Below are positions 20,044 through 28,565 of a DNA stretch of 50,687 nt, in pieces. The notes below the pieces were generated by a model that did no database searches, was not told the origin of the DNA, and was given only the letters and a program-made list of their open reading frames with translations. A program made the position numbers and the translations under genes. The number at the start of each line of letters is the position of its first letter. Position 1 is the stretch's first letter. This DNA is from Porticoccus sp. (GTDB taxonomy: Bacteria > Pseudomonadota > Gammaproteobacteria > Pseudomonadales > Porticoccaceae). The stretch is taken from the NCBI GenBank assembly GCA_011049795.1, contig DRHD01000244.1:1-50687 (forward strand). The letters are read 5' to 3'.

Positions 20044-20133
20044 TGTTAAATCTCACCGGTATAGTTAAACTTCTCAGCCTAGTTAAACTGCCCAGTCTAA
20101 TTAAACTCCCTAGCCTAGTTAAACGCTCATGAC
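20044..20133. repeat. Five tandem 18-bp repeats running into the hemW start codon
   Basis: The unit TAGTTAAACTNCYYAGYC occurs at 20062, 20080 and 20098, with a partial copy at 20116 that ends in the hemW ATG and a weaker copy at 20044. The period is exactly 18 bp. The array replaces the region where the hemW ribosome site and promoter would be expected. Confidence 0.9.
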
Positions 20134-21283
20134 CGACTCTCTGCTTAGCCTTCCACCGCTCTCGCTCTACGTCCATATTCCCTGGTGTGTGCGCAAGTGC
20201 CCCTATTGTGACTTCAACTCTCACGCGGCACCTGAAGAGCTCCCTGAAGAGGAATACGTACTTGCCCTGATCCGCGACCTCGACATTGAACAAGCCTACG
20301 TACAAGGCCGCAAACTCACCTCTATATTTTTTGGCGGCGGAACTCCAAGTCTATTTTCCGTTGAAGCTATCGGTAGAATTATTCAGGCAGCAAGGCGTCG
20401 AATCGGGTTTGAAGATGACATAGAGATCACCCTAGAAGCCAACCCCGGTACGTTTGAACAAGAAAAATTTATCGGCTATCGCAGTGTTGGTGTCAATCGC
20501 CTGTCTATTGGCGTACAAAGTTTTAACGACCAGAACTTAACCCAGCTTGGCCGCATACACTCAGCCGAGCAGGCTATCACTGCGATCAATTCTGCGAGAG
20601 CTGCAGGCTTTGAAAACTTTAACCTCGATTTAATGCATGGCCTGCCCGGCCAAACAACCGTGGAGGCGATGGCCGACTTGCAACAAGCGATTGATCTGGC
20701 CCCCACCCATATCTCCTGGTATCAATTGACTATTGAACCCAACACCGAGTTTTACAGTAAGCCTCCTTCTCTTCCTACCGATATTATTTTAGAAGCCATA
20801 CAGGATCAGGGGCATCAGGTATTACTCAACAACGGTTACAAACAGTATGAAGTATCCGCCTTTTGTAACGATCAAAAAGAGTCCGCACATAATAAAAACT
20901 ATTGGGCATTTGGAGACTATTTAGGTATCGGTGCAGGAGCGCATGGAAAAATTACATTGCCCTCTGAGCAACGTATTATCCGTACTACCAAAACCCGAAA
21001 ACCCGGCGATTACCTGGCCCGCAAGGACTCCTATACCGCCAGTTGTAAAAATATTCCGGCGGATGAACTACCACTGGAATTTATGATGAACGCGATGCGA
21101 TTAAATGCCGGGGTGCCCACCGAATTATTTTCAGAACGAACGGGAATTCCTCTAGAAAAAATAAAACCGGCGTTGGATACTCTTATAGAACAGGGATTAA
21201 TAGACCAACGAAATACCCATTTGAAACCCACACAAAAAGGCCATCAGTTTTTAAATAATTTGTTGGAAATATTTAATGCTTAA
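20129..21283 (+). CDS. hemW: Radical SAM heme chaperone HemW
   Basis: HemW-family proteins bind heme and a 4Fe-4S cluster; they were formerly called oxygen-independent coproporphyrinogen oxidase-like. The radical SAM motif CVRKCPYCDF follows LSLYVHIPW at about residue 16, then FFGGGTPSLFS, RLSIGVQSF and the C-terminal HemN domain. HemN-specific N-terminal residues are absent, which favours HemW. Length is 384 aa. No Shine-Dalgarno is visible: the ATG is embedded in an 18-bp repeat array, so initiation may be weak or unusual. Confidence 0.93.
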   Translation: MTDSLLSLPPLSLYVHIPWCVRKCPYCDFNSHAAPEELPEEEYVLALIRDLDIEQAYVQGRKLTSIFFGGGTPSLFSVEAIGRIIQAARRRIGFEDDIEITLEANPGTFEQEKFIGYRSVGVNRLSIGVQSFNDQNLTQLGRIHSAEQAITAINSARAAGFENFNLDLMHGLPGQTTVEAMADLQQAIDLAPTHISWYQLTIEPNTEFYSKPPSLPTDIILEAIQDQGHQVLLNNGYKQYEVSAFCNDQKESAHNKNYWAFGDYLGIGAGAHGKITLPSEQRIIRTTKTRKPGDYLARKDSYTASCKNIPADELPLEFMMNAMRLNAGVPTELFSERTGIPLEKIKPALDTLIEQGLIDQRNTHLKPTQKGHQFLNNLLEIFNA

Positions 21284-21318
21284 TACTGAGGAGAGTTGAC
21301 AATAGTTATCAATAATCC

Positions 21319-21406
21319 ACTAACGCCTTGCACACGGTCTGCCGAAACGCGCTAGCGTTTTGGTAATCCGAGCTGCGAAGCAGCGGTTGTGCTGCAACTT
21401 GTTATG
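21319..21406 (-). repeat. attC-like recombination site following the 74-aa cassette gene (site A)
   Basis: The 88-bp imperfect palindrome is bounded by CTAAC on the plus-strand left and GTTATG on the right. Inner arms TTGCACAC and GTG[C]TGCAA pair as 5 bp, one extrahelical base, then 3 bp, the asymmetry expected of attC sites. On the minus strand it starts TAACAAG and ends GGCGTTAG, like the Vibrio cassette repeats. The 74-aa gene stop codon lies in its first bases. It aligns with site B over its whole length. Confidence 0.72.
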
Positions 21407-21626
21407 AGTTTTTGAGTACATGCCTGCTAGCCCCTTTTTTCTTACGCTGTTTCTTTGACTTAACCACGACTAAGCCTGCAATAAAAATAACTAGAATCGA
21501 TGTTACAAATATGGCTATACCAACATAGCTTGGTGCGTATTTATTGAAGGAAAAAATAACAATTAAAAATAAAACTGTTACCCCGCCTACTCTATAAATA
21601 AAATCATTCCATGATGGATGCTTCAT
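21402..21626 (-). CDS. Small two-helix membrane protein in an attC-flanked cassette
   Basis: This 74-aa protein is not recognised as any known family. Residues 12-28 and 34-54 form two hydrophobic helices (VTVLFLIVIFSF and IAIFVTSILVIFIAGLVVV), followed by a basic tail KSKKQRKKKG, so a hairpin with a positive cytoplasmic tail is likely. The TAA stop sits inside the adjacent attC-like site, as is common in integron cassettes. The gene-plus-site unit is about 322 bp. Coding status rests on context and composition only. Confidence 0.6.
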   Translation of the reverse strand: MKHPSWNDFIYRVGGVTVLFLIVIFSFNKYAPSYVGIAIFVTSILVIFIAGLVVVKSKKQRKKKGASRHVLKNS

Positions 21627-21641
21627 CTATCTCTCAATATT

Positions 21642-21728
21642 CATAACGCCTCAATAACGGGCTGACATAATGCGTAGCATTTGGCAGTCCGAGCCAGCTC
21701 ACTGGCGGCAGTTGATTGACTTGTTATG
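21642..21728 (-). repeat. attC-like recombination site following the 109-aa cassette gene (site B)
   Basis: The outer arms CATAAC and GTTATG pair perfectly. The inner arms TCAATAAC and GTT[G]ATTGA pair as 5 bp, an extrahelical G, then 3 bp. The centre contains AATGCGTAGCATT and a GCCAGCTCACTGGC hairpin. On the minus strand the site begins TAACAAGTCAATCAAC and ends GAGGCGTTATG. It is 87 bp, like site A, and shares GCCT, TCCGAG and ACTTGTTATGAG with it. Confidence 0.75.
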
Positions 21729-21752
21729 AGTGACTTTTCTCACCCGTTTAAC

Positions 21753-22082
21753 TTACGCTCCGACCATTGAGGACAATAGCCTTAGAGCCAAGCCAAAAAT
21801 TATCAAACAAACCAAAAGCCAAAAAACACCGAATATTATTTTTGCTGGCCCAGACAAGTTTTTAGCAAAGTTACTTCCCAGCCCCCACGACCCCAAGCTT
21901 TCAGCAGCCACATACCCTGGAATAGCCATTAAAACTGCACCAGCCCAAAATGTGGCGGAGCCACTAGTAACAGGGTATAAAAATAACCATAAAATAAAGC
22001 CCGAGGTAAACATAGCTACCAGAATTAAAATGGCAATCTTAGAGCTCTTAGATTCCTTGCTGAATATTATCTGGTTATCCAT
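21753..22082 (-). CDS. Small multi-helix membrane protein in an attC-flanked cassette
   Basis: This 109-aa protein is not recognised. Predicted membrane helices are near residues 17-37 (IAILILVAMFTSGFILWLF), 44-60 and 83-105 (IIFGVFWLLVCLIIFGLAL). It carries a central GYVAAESLGSWGLGSNFAKN segment. The stop is 25 bp before attC-like site B on the same strand. Upstream on the minus strand another GTTATGAG core precedes its start by about 14 bp, as expected for the left end of a cassette. Confidence 0.62.
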   Translation of the reverse strand: MDNQIIFSKESKSSKIAILILVAMFTSGFILWLFLYPVTSGSATFWAGAVLMAIPGYVAAESLGSWGLGSNFAKNLSGPAKIIFGVFWLLVCLIIFGLALRLLSSMVGA

Positions 22083-22093
22083 TCCTTAATACT

Positions 22094-22140
22094 CATAACA
22101 GTCTGTTAATGAGGCCTACGGCCTCATAATAATTATTATC
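22094..22140 (-). repeat. Possible degenerate attC/attI-like site with GAGGCC hairpin (site C)
   Basis: CATAAC at 22094-22099 is the same boundary core as in site B. It is followed by a perfect ATGAGGCC/GGCCTCAT hairpin with a 3-nt loop and an AT-rich AATAATTATTATC end that pairs only weakly with the core. It could be a short, decayed attC, an attI-like end, or part of the transcription end of the methyltransferase gene. No T run follows. Confidence 0.4.
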
Positions 22141-22220
22141 GGGTCAATTCCTAGTGTAAATTAAATGTGCAATGAAAAATAAATCTAACCCTCACCTCTC
22201 AACTATCACACCCTTTAGCT

Positions 22221-23261
22221 CTAACAACACCCACCACTTTTAGCTGCCTTTGCTGAAAATGGCACTGCACTCTCACCTTGGTTGAAAATACCACCGTGCT
22301 GTTCAAAGTTACCGGTAAATTTAAAGTGACCTGAAAACCGGGAGCCTTTTAATATGCAATAGGTGTTGCCGCACACGGAGACTGATTTACCTTTGGGCAT
22401 TCTGTTGTTTTTATCCAGTTCAAAGGCGCAGCCATTGTTGGGCACGGTTCCTTGATAAACCACCGACTGACCATAGTCTTCACTACTGTGTTCCAGGTCA
22501 GTTATTTTAAATAGCCGGTAGGTGGCTGAGTAAAAATTGATGTGGCCGATTTTGCTTTGCACTTCATCGTTATCGATGCCTAAGGGACGATCTTCTACCA
22601 AGCGTGGGTCGGCAAACCCTGATTGTTTGGCCAGTTGAATAAAATCATTCCAATACAGTGCGCCACTGAGGCATTCACCGTAAAGCACCGGATCGGCCAT
22701 CAGCTCTTCGGGCACACGGCGGTCGGCATAGACATCGGAAAAATACAGTTCTCCACCGGGTTTTAATAATCGGTAGGCCTGTTCCAGCACGGCTTTTTTA
22801 TCGGGCGACAGGTTAATGACACAATTGGAGACGATGATATCGAAGCTTTCATCGGCTAAATTCAGTTCATCGAGCTTTTCAATATAACCTTTGAGAAACT
22901 GAACATTCGCTGACTTAAAACCAAAGGCTTCTTTGTGATAATCAATATGGCGATTGGCCACGGCAAGCTGCTCATCCGTCATATCCACACCAACAACTTC
23001 TCCATGCTCACCCACCAATGCTGAGAGCACATAACAATCCTGTCCAGAGCCACTACCTAAATCAAGTATTCGCATACCTTCCAGTAATTCCGGCGCCACT
23101 AATCCACAACCATAGTATTTACTGCTCACTTCTGGGTGAATTTTCGCCATGATTTGCTTGAGATGGTCAGGAATATTTTCCAAGGTACAACAAGCGTCTG
23201 TTTTTAAATCGGCAGAGCCCGTCAATTCCTTACCGTAATAATCTTTTACTGTTTCGTGCAT
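22221..23261 (-). CDS. arsM: ArsM-type arsenite methyltransferase
   Basis: The 346-aa protein has the SAM motif ILDLGSGSGQDCYVLS, then VGVDMTDEQL, and the ArsM-typical VSNCVINLSPDKKAV, GGELYFSDVYADRRVP and LYGECLSGALYWNDF. Candidate arsenic-binding cysteines are Cys52 (GCG), Cys147 and Cys197, with an N-terminal Cys24-Cys25 pair and a C-terminal GGCC. The C-terminal domain (from about residue 250) is as found in bacterial ArsM. It would methylate As(III) to organic forms for detoxification. It follows the oxidoreductase fusion by 33 bp, so the two are probably one operon. No arsR gene is adjacent. Confidence 0.87.
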   Translation of the reverse strand: MHETVKDYYGKELTGSADLKTDACCTLENIPDHLKQIMAKIHPEVSSKYYGCGLVAPELLEGMRILDLGSGSGQDCYVLSALVGEHGEVVGVDMTDEQLAVANRHIDYHKEAFGFKSANVQFLKGYIEKLDELNLADESFDIIVSNCVINLSPDKKAVLEQAYRLLKPGGELYFSDVYADRRVPEELMADPVLYGECLSGALYWNDFIQLAKQSGFADPRLVEDRPLGIDNDEVQSKIGHINFYSATYRLFKITDLEHSSEDYGQSVVYQGTVPNNGCAFELDKNNRMPKGKSVSVCGNTYCILKGSRFSGHFKFTGNFEQHGGIFNQGESAVPFSAKAAKSGGCC

Positions 23262-23294
23262 CTGTTCTATGGCCTTCTATTTTGTCGTACCCAA

Positions 23295-25418
23295 TTAATG
23301 TCGCTTCCAGGAATGATATCGCTCAACCCAGGTAAGTAGCCCTTGTGGGGCATGTGCCTTACTCCATTCCCCGGCAACAAATTTATTTGCTTCACTGATG
23401 GTGGGGTAACTATGAATAGTACCCAGAATTTTTTTCAGCCCCAAGCCCTGTTTCATGGCAGTGACAAACTCGGTGAGCAGATCACCCCCGTGGTAACCCA
23501 CTATAGTGGCACCCAGAATGCGATCCTTACCCGGAACGGTCAATACTTTCACAAAACCCTCGGCCACACCGTCGGCAATGGCTCGGTCTAGATCATCCAA
23601 GGCATATTTGGTGACCTCGTAGGGAATACTCTGTTTGATAGCGTCGCTCTCACTCAAACCCACATGGGCGACTTCCGGGTCAATAAAGGTCACCCAGGGT
23701 ATCACGCGGTAATCTACCTTGAATTTTTTTAGCCCTCCAAATAACGCGTTAACAACAGCGTACCAGGCTTGATGGGCCGCAGTGTGAGTGAATTGGTAGG
23801 GGCCCGCCACATCACCGCAGGCATAGATATTGGGGTAACGGGTGCGTAAATAGTCATCCACCGTGACGGTGCCATTGGGGTTCAGTTCCAGCCCCATGTC
23901 CTCCAAGCCCAGCCCGCTGGTATTGGCTTTTCGCCCTACCGCGACCAGCACTTTATCGAATACCACTTCCCTGCTTTCACCATCGGCGTCAAGAAGTGCA
24001 ACAGATTCATCACCTCGCTGCTCAAAGCCAACTGATTGATGGCCGGTCAGTACCTCAATACCCTCCTCAGTAAACCGCTGCATCACAAACGCTGATACAT
24101 CCTCATCTTCACGGGGTAGCACCCTTGGCATCATATCCACCAAGGTGACATGGGAACCGAGCCGGTTAAAGGCTTGAGCCAGTTCACACCCGATGGGCCC
24201 ACCGCCCATGACTAATAGCCGCTGGGGCAACTCGGTGAGATCCCACAAGTTGTCTGAGGTGAGGTAGTCCAACTGATCCAGGCCTGGAATCGGTGGTACA
24301 AAGGGTCGTGCGCCCGAGGCAATAATAATATTGCGAGTCGTCATGCTCTGACCATTCACCTCTACCTGCCAGGGCGATAAAATTTTGGCTTCACCTTGCA
24401 GGCAATCCACCCCCAGCTCGGTGTAACGCTCAATGGAGTCATGGGGTTCAATCTCTTTAATGACTTGGCGCACTCGCTCCATCACCCGCGGGAAGTCCAC
24501 GGTCGGCTCACCCACATCGATACCCAGTTGTTTGGCTCGGGAAATTTCTTTTACTGTTTTGGCTGCTCGAATCAGTGCCTTACTCGGCACACAACCCGTA
24601 TTGAGGCAGTCGCCGCCCATTTTGTGCTTTTCAACCAGTGTCACCTTGGCTTTAACGGTCGCTGCTATATAGGCGCTCACTAATCCCGCACTACCTGCAC
24701 CGATCACCACCATATTAGTATCGAAAGATTTGGGTTTGCTATAAGGCTTATATACCTTCCGATGCTGAACAACACTCACCAAACCCCGAGCAATAAAGGG
24801 AAAAATCGCCAATAACAAAAAGGACAACAACAACGTTGGTGTGAGAATACCTGTAGTAGAAAACTCTTCCACAGCGCCAAGCTCAGCACCCGCATTCACA
24901 TAAACGGCGGTGCCTGCCAACATCCCCAGTTGACTCACCCAATAGAATGCTACAGTTTTCATGGGAGTAAGCCCCATCACCAAATTGATAATCCAAAAGG
25001 GGAAGACTGGAATCAGTCGTAGCGTAAATAAATAAAATGAGCCATCTTTCTCAATACCTCGATTGACCGACACCAGGTAGCTGGAAAATTTATTTTGCAC
25101 CCAATCCCGTAACAAGAAGCGAGATACCAGAAAGGCCAGCGTTGCACCAATGGAGCTGGCAAAGGACACTAGCAACAAACCTGTCCAAAGCCCAAATACC
25201 ATTCCACCAATAATAGTGAGCAGTGCGGCACCGGGTAATGACAACCCGGCCGCAATGACATAAATAACAAAGTAGGCCAGTGCAGTAACTAATGGTTTCT
25301 GGTGATACACCTCCTGGAAAAACCCAAGACTGAGGTACTGCTCACCATCAAAAAAAAGGTAAGCACCAACAATCAGAGCTATAACTAAGAGTAGGATAAT
25401 CTTTTTGGCAGGCATCAA
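23295..25418 (-). CDS. Fusion: TVP38/TMEM64 (VTT) membrane domain + FAD-dependent disulfide oxidoreductase
   Basis: Residues 1-220 are a VTT/DedA-like membrane domain with about six hydrophobic segments and the family pattern LPGAALLTIIGGMVFG plus LRLIPVFPFWIINLVMG. Residues 234-707 are a pyridine nucleotide-disulfide oxidoreductase with FAD motif VVIGAGSAGLVSAYIA, redox pair Cys271/Cys276 (GGDCLNTGCVPSK), NAD motif LVMGGGPIGCELAQAF and the C-terminal HSYPTISE block. It resembles mercuric reductase and dihydrolipoamide dehydrogenase. However, it lacks the HMA domain and ends WKRH without the C-terminal vicinal cysteines of MerA. The adjoining arsM suggests a metalloid or thiol-related role; the substrate is unknown. 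Confidence 0.88.
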   Translation of the reverse strand: MMPAKKIILLLVIALIVGAYLFFDGEQYLSLGFFQEVYHQKPLVTALAYFVIYVIAAGLSLPGAALLTIIGGMVFGLWTGLLLVSFASSIGATLAFLVSRFLLRDWVQNKFSSYLVSVNRGIEKDGSFYLFTLRLIPVFPFWIINLVMGLTPMKTVAFYWVSQLGMLAGTAVYVNAGAELGAVEEFSTTGILTPTLLLSFLLLAIFPFIARGLVSVVQHRKVYKPYSKPKSFDTNMVVIGAGSAGLVSAYIAATVKAKVTLVEKHKMGGDCLNTGCVPSKALIRAAKTVKEISRAKQLGIDVGEPTVDFPRVMERVRQVIKEIEPHDSIERYTELGVDCLQGEAKILSPWQVEVNGQSMTTRNIIIASGARPFVPPIPGLDQLDYLTSDNLWDLTELPQRLLVMGGGPIGCELAQAFNRLGSHVTLVDMMPRVLPREDEDVSAFVMQRFTEEGIEVLTGHQSVGFEQRGDESVALLDADGESREVVFDKVLVAVGRKANTSGLGLEDMGLELNPNGTVTVDDYLRTRYPNIYACGDVAGPYQFTHTAAHQAWYAVVNALFGGLKKFKVDYRVIPWVTFIDPEVAHVGLSESDAIKQSIPYEVTKYALDDLDRAIADGVAEGFVKVLTVPGKDRILGATIVGYHGGDLLTEFVTAMKQGLGLKKILGTIHSYPTISEANKFVAGEWSKAHAPQGLLTWVERYHSWKRH

Positions 25419-25582
25419 GGTTCCAATTTTTGTGTTGTTATTATCTGCCGTTTAGAGCCCTTTTTGTACGATCGGTTCAATATTCCCAGCACACGACAGC
25501 ATGCTGTCATAAAAGCGATCAAAAACAGCAAGCTAAGGTGCCTTAAAATATTTTTGTTTGCTGCCAAAAATGATTTTCCACC

Positions 25583-27718
25583 ATGAAAGAAATACCCCAC
25601 TCACCCTCTAGCATAGAGAACACGCAATACCTTATGTCCAAAGAGAAAATCGATATTAGCAGCGCCAAATACTTTATCAATCGCCACATCAGTATGATGG
25701 GGTTCAATTTACGCATTCTTGAACAGGCAACGAATGAGGAGTATCCACTACTAGAACGTTTTCAGTTCCTGATGGTTTTTAACAGCAATATGGATGAATT
25801 TTTTGAAATCCGATTAGCTGGCCTCCGACGTCAAATCAGCTTTGCTCGTGAAACTGTGAATATCGATGGTGTCCGCCCCCAAGAAGTACTCCGCACTCTC
25901 AGTGAACAATGCAAGGCAGCGATTGAAAAACAATACCATATTCTCAATGACATATTAGTGCCGGCATTAAACAGTAACAACATCTGCTTTCTCCACCATC
26001 AACACTGGAACAAGGATATTGCCAACTGGGCTGAGGATTATTTTCGTCATCAGGTCATGCCTATTATCAGCCCCATTGGCCTGGATCCGGCCCACCCCTT
26101 TCCTCGGCTAGTGAATAAGAGTCTTAATTTTATTGTCTCTTTAGAGGGCAAAGACGCGTTTGGCCGTGACAGCGGCATGGCCATTGTTCCTGCTCCTCGC
26201 TCACTGCCCAGACTTATTCGGTTACCCGATGAACTGGGCAAAAAAGGTGACAACTTCGTACTCCTGTCCTCCCTAATCCATGCACATATCGACGACCTGT
26301 TTAACGGTATGACCACGACGGGCTGCTATCAATTTCGCATTACCAGAGATGCTGATCTGGACTTAAATGCAGCTGAAGTTGAAGACATCGCCAGAGCCCT
26401 GCGTGGTGAATTGCATTCACGCCGATTTGGTAGTGCCGTACGTTTGGAGGTAGATAAGCATTGCCCCGATGAGCTGGTCAACTTCCTTCTGGAACAGTAC
26501 AACCTAACGGAAGATGAGCTTTACCGGGTAGATGGCCCGGTTAATCTCGGCAGAATGATGCAATTGAAGGATATGCTTGATCGCCCCGAACTGTTATTCC
26601 CTCCCTTTACACCCTCTATCCCCAAGCCGTTGCGGGGCAGTGCGGCCAGTATCTTCGATCTCATCCAAAAAGAAGATATTCTTTTGCAGTACCCCTTTCA
26701 ATCATTTACACCCATTATTGATTTACTCCGGCAAGCGGCAAAAGACCCCGATGTACTGTCGATTAAAATGACGCTCTACCGCACCGGCGCTTCTTCAGAG
26801 ATTGTCGACGCGTTGCTTGAATCGGCTCGTGCCGGAAAAGAAGTTACTGTAGTGATCGAATTGCGTGCCCGCTTTGATGAAGAAGAAAACCTACAACTGG
26901 CCACCCACCTTCAGGAAGCTGGCGCTGTTGTCACTTACGGTGTCGTAGGCTACAAAACACACGCCAAGGCCCTGTTAATTGTACGGCGAGAGGGCAACAA
27001 ATTACGCCGCTATGTGCATCTGGGTACCGGTAACTATCATTCCGGAAATGCCCGCATCTATACCGATTACAGTCTTCTGACCGCAGACCCGGACTTATGT
27101 AGTGATGTGCACAAAATTTTTCAACAACTCACAGGGATGGGCAAAACCGAACGTATAAAAAAACTGTTCTGTGCACCTTTTACGTTGAAAAAAAACCTTC
27201 TTCGATTGATTGAGGGAGAAGCTGAAGCCGCCCGGCAGGGTAACAAGGCCCATATCATCATCAAGGTTAATGCCATAACCGAATCCAAGATCATCATGGC
27301 CCTCTACGAAGCCAGCAACGCCGGTGTAAAAATTGATCTGATTATTCGTGGTATGTGCTGTTTGCGACCAGGTATCCCGGGCGTTTCAGAAAACATCCGG
27401 GTGCGCTCTATTGTTGGTCGATTTCTGGAGCACTCACGAGTCTACTATTTCCACAACGCCACACCCCATGCCTTTTGCGCCAGTGCTGATGTCATGGAGC
27501 GCAACCTACTGCATCGAGTTGAAATCTGCTTCCCCATTCTCAATGCACGGCTACAAGCGAGAATCAGAAGTGATCTGCAAACCTACCTGATGGATAACTG
27601 TCAGAGCTGGGAACTACAATCGGACGGCAACTACCAGTTAAACTCCCCACAAAAAGATGAAGAACAACATGCTGCACAGACGGACTTGCTTGAAAAATTG
27701 GCTATGCGCAATACTTAA
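25583..27718 (+). CDS. ppk1: Polyphosphate kinase 1
   Basis: PPK1 polymerises the gamma-phosphate of ATP into polyphosphate. The 711-aa protein has the N-terminal helical domain ([20 protein letters not shown]), [16 protein letters not shown], and the phospholipase-D-like core. Catalytic His460 lies in [16 protein letters not shown], followed by [19 protein letters not shown] and RVEICFPI near the end. The start is uncertain: ATG at 25583 has no clear ribosome site, and neither does MSKEKID 51 bp further on. It faces a decayed ppx gene at its 3' end, in Pseudomonas order. Confidence 0.95.
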   Translation: MKEIPHSPSSIENTQYLMSKEKIDISSAKYFINRHISMMGFNLRILEQATNEEYPLLERFQFLMVFNSNMDEFFEIRLAGLRRQISFARETVNIDGVRPQEVLRTLSEQCKAAIEKQYHILNDILVPALNSNNICFLHHQHWNKDIANWAEDYFRHQVMPIISPIGLDPAHPFPRLVNKSLNFIVSLEGKDAFGRDSGMAIVPAPRSLPRLIRLPDELGKKGDNFVLLSSLIHAHIDDLFNGMTTTGCYQFRITRDADLDLNAAEVEDIARALRGELHSRRFGSAVRLEVDKHCPDELVNFLLEQYNLTEDELYRVDGPVNLGRMMQLKDMLDRPELLFPPFTPSIPKPLRGSAASIFDLIQKEDILLQYPFQSFTPIIDLLRQAAKDPDVLSIKMTLYRTGASSEIVDALLESARAGKEVTVVIELRARFDEEENLQLATHLQEAGAVVTYGVVGYKTHAKALLIVRREGNKLRRYVHLGTGNYHSGNARIYTDYSLLTADPDLCSDVHKIFQQLTGMGKTERIKKLFCAPFTLKKNLLRLIEGEAEAARQGNKAHIIIKVNAITESKIIMALYEASNAGVKIDLIIRGMCCLRPGIPGVSENIRVRSIVGRFLEHSRVYYFHNATPHAFCASADVMERNLLHRVEICFPILNARLQARIRSDLQTYLMDNCQSWELQSDGNYQLNSPQKDEEQHAAQTDLLEKLAMRNT

Positions 27719-27720
27719 CC

Positions 27721-27857
27721 CTACCTCGTGAAACCGAGGGGCCCTGTGAAGACTTTCTCTCAGCCTTGACTCAAAGCGCCGACCAATAAAATTGGTACTA
27801 CCCCCGCCAATATCAACCACGAGCCGCTTCACGGCCCGAAATCACTCCAATTGGATA
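27721..27857 (-). pseudogene. ppx: Remnant of exopolyphosphatase gene ppx
   Basis: Minus-strand translation gives PIGVISGREAAR in one frame. It runs directly into RLVVDIGGGSTNFIGRRFES and RLRESLH in the next frame, then QGPSVSR in a third. These match Ppx blocks EVISGREEARLIY, RLVVDIGGGSTEFI and RESLxMGCVSF in the right order, with about 20 codons lost and frameshifts between them. Only about 45 of some 500 codons remain. In Pseudomonas intact ppx lies exactly here, on the opposite strand between ppk and trxA. The gene is dead. Confidence 0.82.
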
Positions 27858-28027
27858 ACTAATCATTTTTTCCGCGGGATGAATAACCTCACAGGTGTTT
27901 AAGGAACCAAGACTTATCTACAAGGAAATTGTCCACAGGATTTGTTACCCGCCCAACGTGAATGCTATCATTCAAGTCATTCTACCGCTGTACCTTTGAA
28001 TTCACATTAATCTGGAGACTTTCCCCT

Positions 28028-28354
28028 ATGAGCGACAATATCGTTCACGTAACTGATGCTGGTTTCGCAAGTGATGTACTCGGCGCCGACCTGCCCGTTC
28101 TAGTTGATTTCTGGGCTGCCTGGTGCGGTCCTTGTAAAATGATTGCACCTATTCTTGATGAACTGGCTGACGAGTACGCCAACAGGGTAAAAATTTGTAA
28201 AATAGATGTGGACGCCAACCCGGAAACACCTGCCAAGTTCAATGTACGCGGTATTCCAACATTGCTTCTTTTCAAAGACGGTAATATTGAGGCCACCAAA
28301 GTAGGCGCCCTCTCAAAAACCCAATTGATTGAATTCATCGACGCTAGCCTTTAA
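28028..28354 (+). CDS. trxA: Thioredoxin 1
   Basis: TrxA is the general cytosolic disulfide reductase. The 108-aa protein carries the active site WCGPCK (Cys33, Cys36), FWAAWCGPC context and the cis-proline segment [12 protein letters not shown]. The start [10 protein letters not shown] is preceded by GGAG at 11 nt; an upstream in-frame start at 27962 is unlikely. rho follows in the same direction, as in E. coli and Pseudomonas. Confidence 0.97.
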   Translation: MSDNIVHVTDAGFASDVLGADLPVLVDFWAAWCGPCKMIAPILDELADEYANRVKICKIDVDANPETPAKFNVRGIPTLLLFKDGNIEATKVGALSKTQLIEFIDASL

Positions 28355-28565
28355 CAATGGCTGCGGTGGCAATAGGTATGCTGCCGCGCCAGCTGTTGCG
28401 CTTTCAATAAGGCCCGCCTATACTTGGCACAATCGCACCGATGTCCATCAACGCGTAGAGAACAACACACAATTCCAACAAGCCCTTCCACGGTATCAAT
28501 ACTGAACCTTGACTGGTGGGCCACCAACTTCAATTTCTAACAATAACCTGACTATGTCTGCATTT

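Noticed and set aside
23295..25418. Mercuric reductase (merA)
   Set aside because: The redox motif fits the superfamily, but the HMA domain and the C-terminal cysteine pair of MerA are missing and a VTT membrane domain is fused instead.
25415..25600. 61-codon minus-strand frame overlapping the start of the oxidoreductase fusion by ATGA
   Set aside because: It begins inside the ppk1 coding start, has no ribosome site and no family match; the overlap looks accidental.
27638..27832. Functional 64-aa minus-strand protein with DIGGGST motif
   Set aside because: The frame enters ppk1 antisense after about 40 residues, and neighbouring Ppx blocks are in other frames; it is a ppx fragment.
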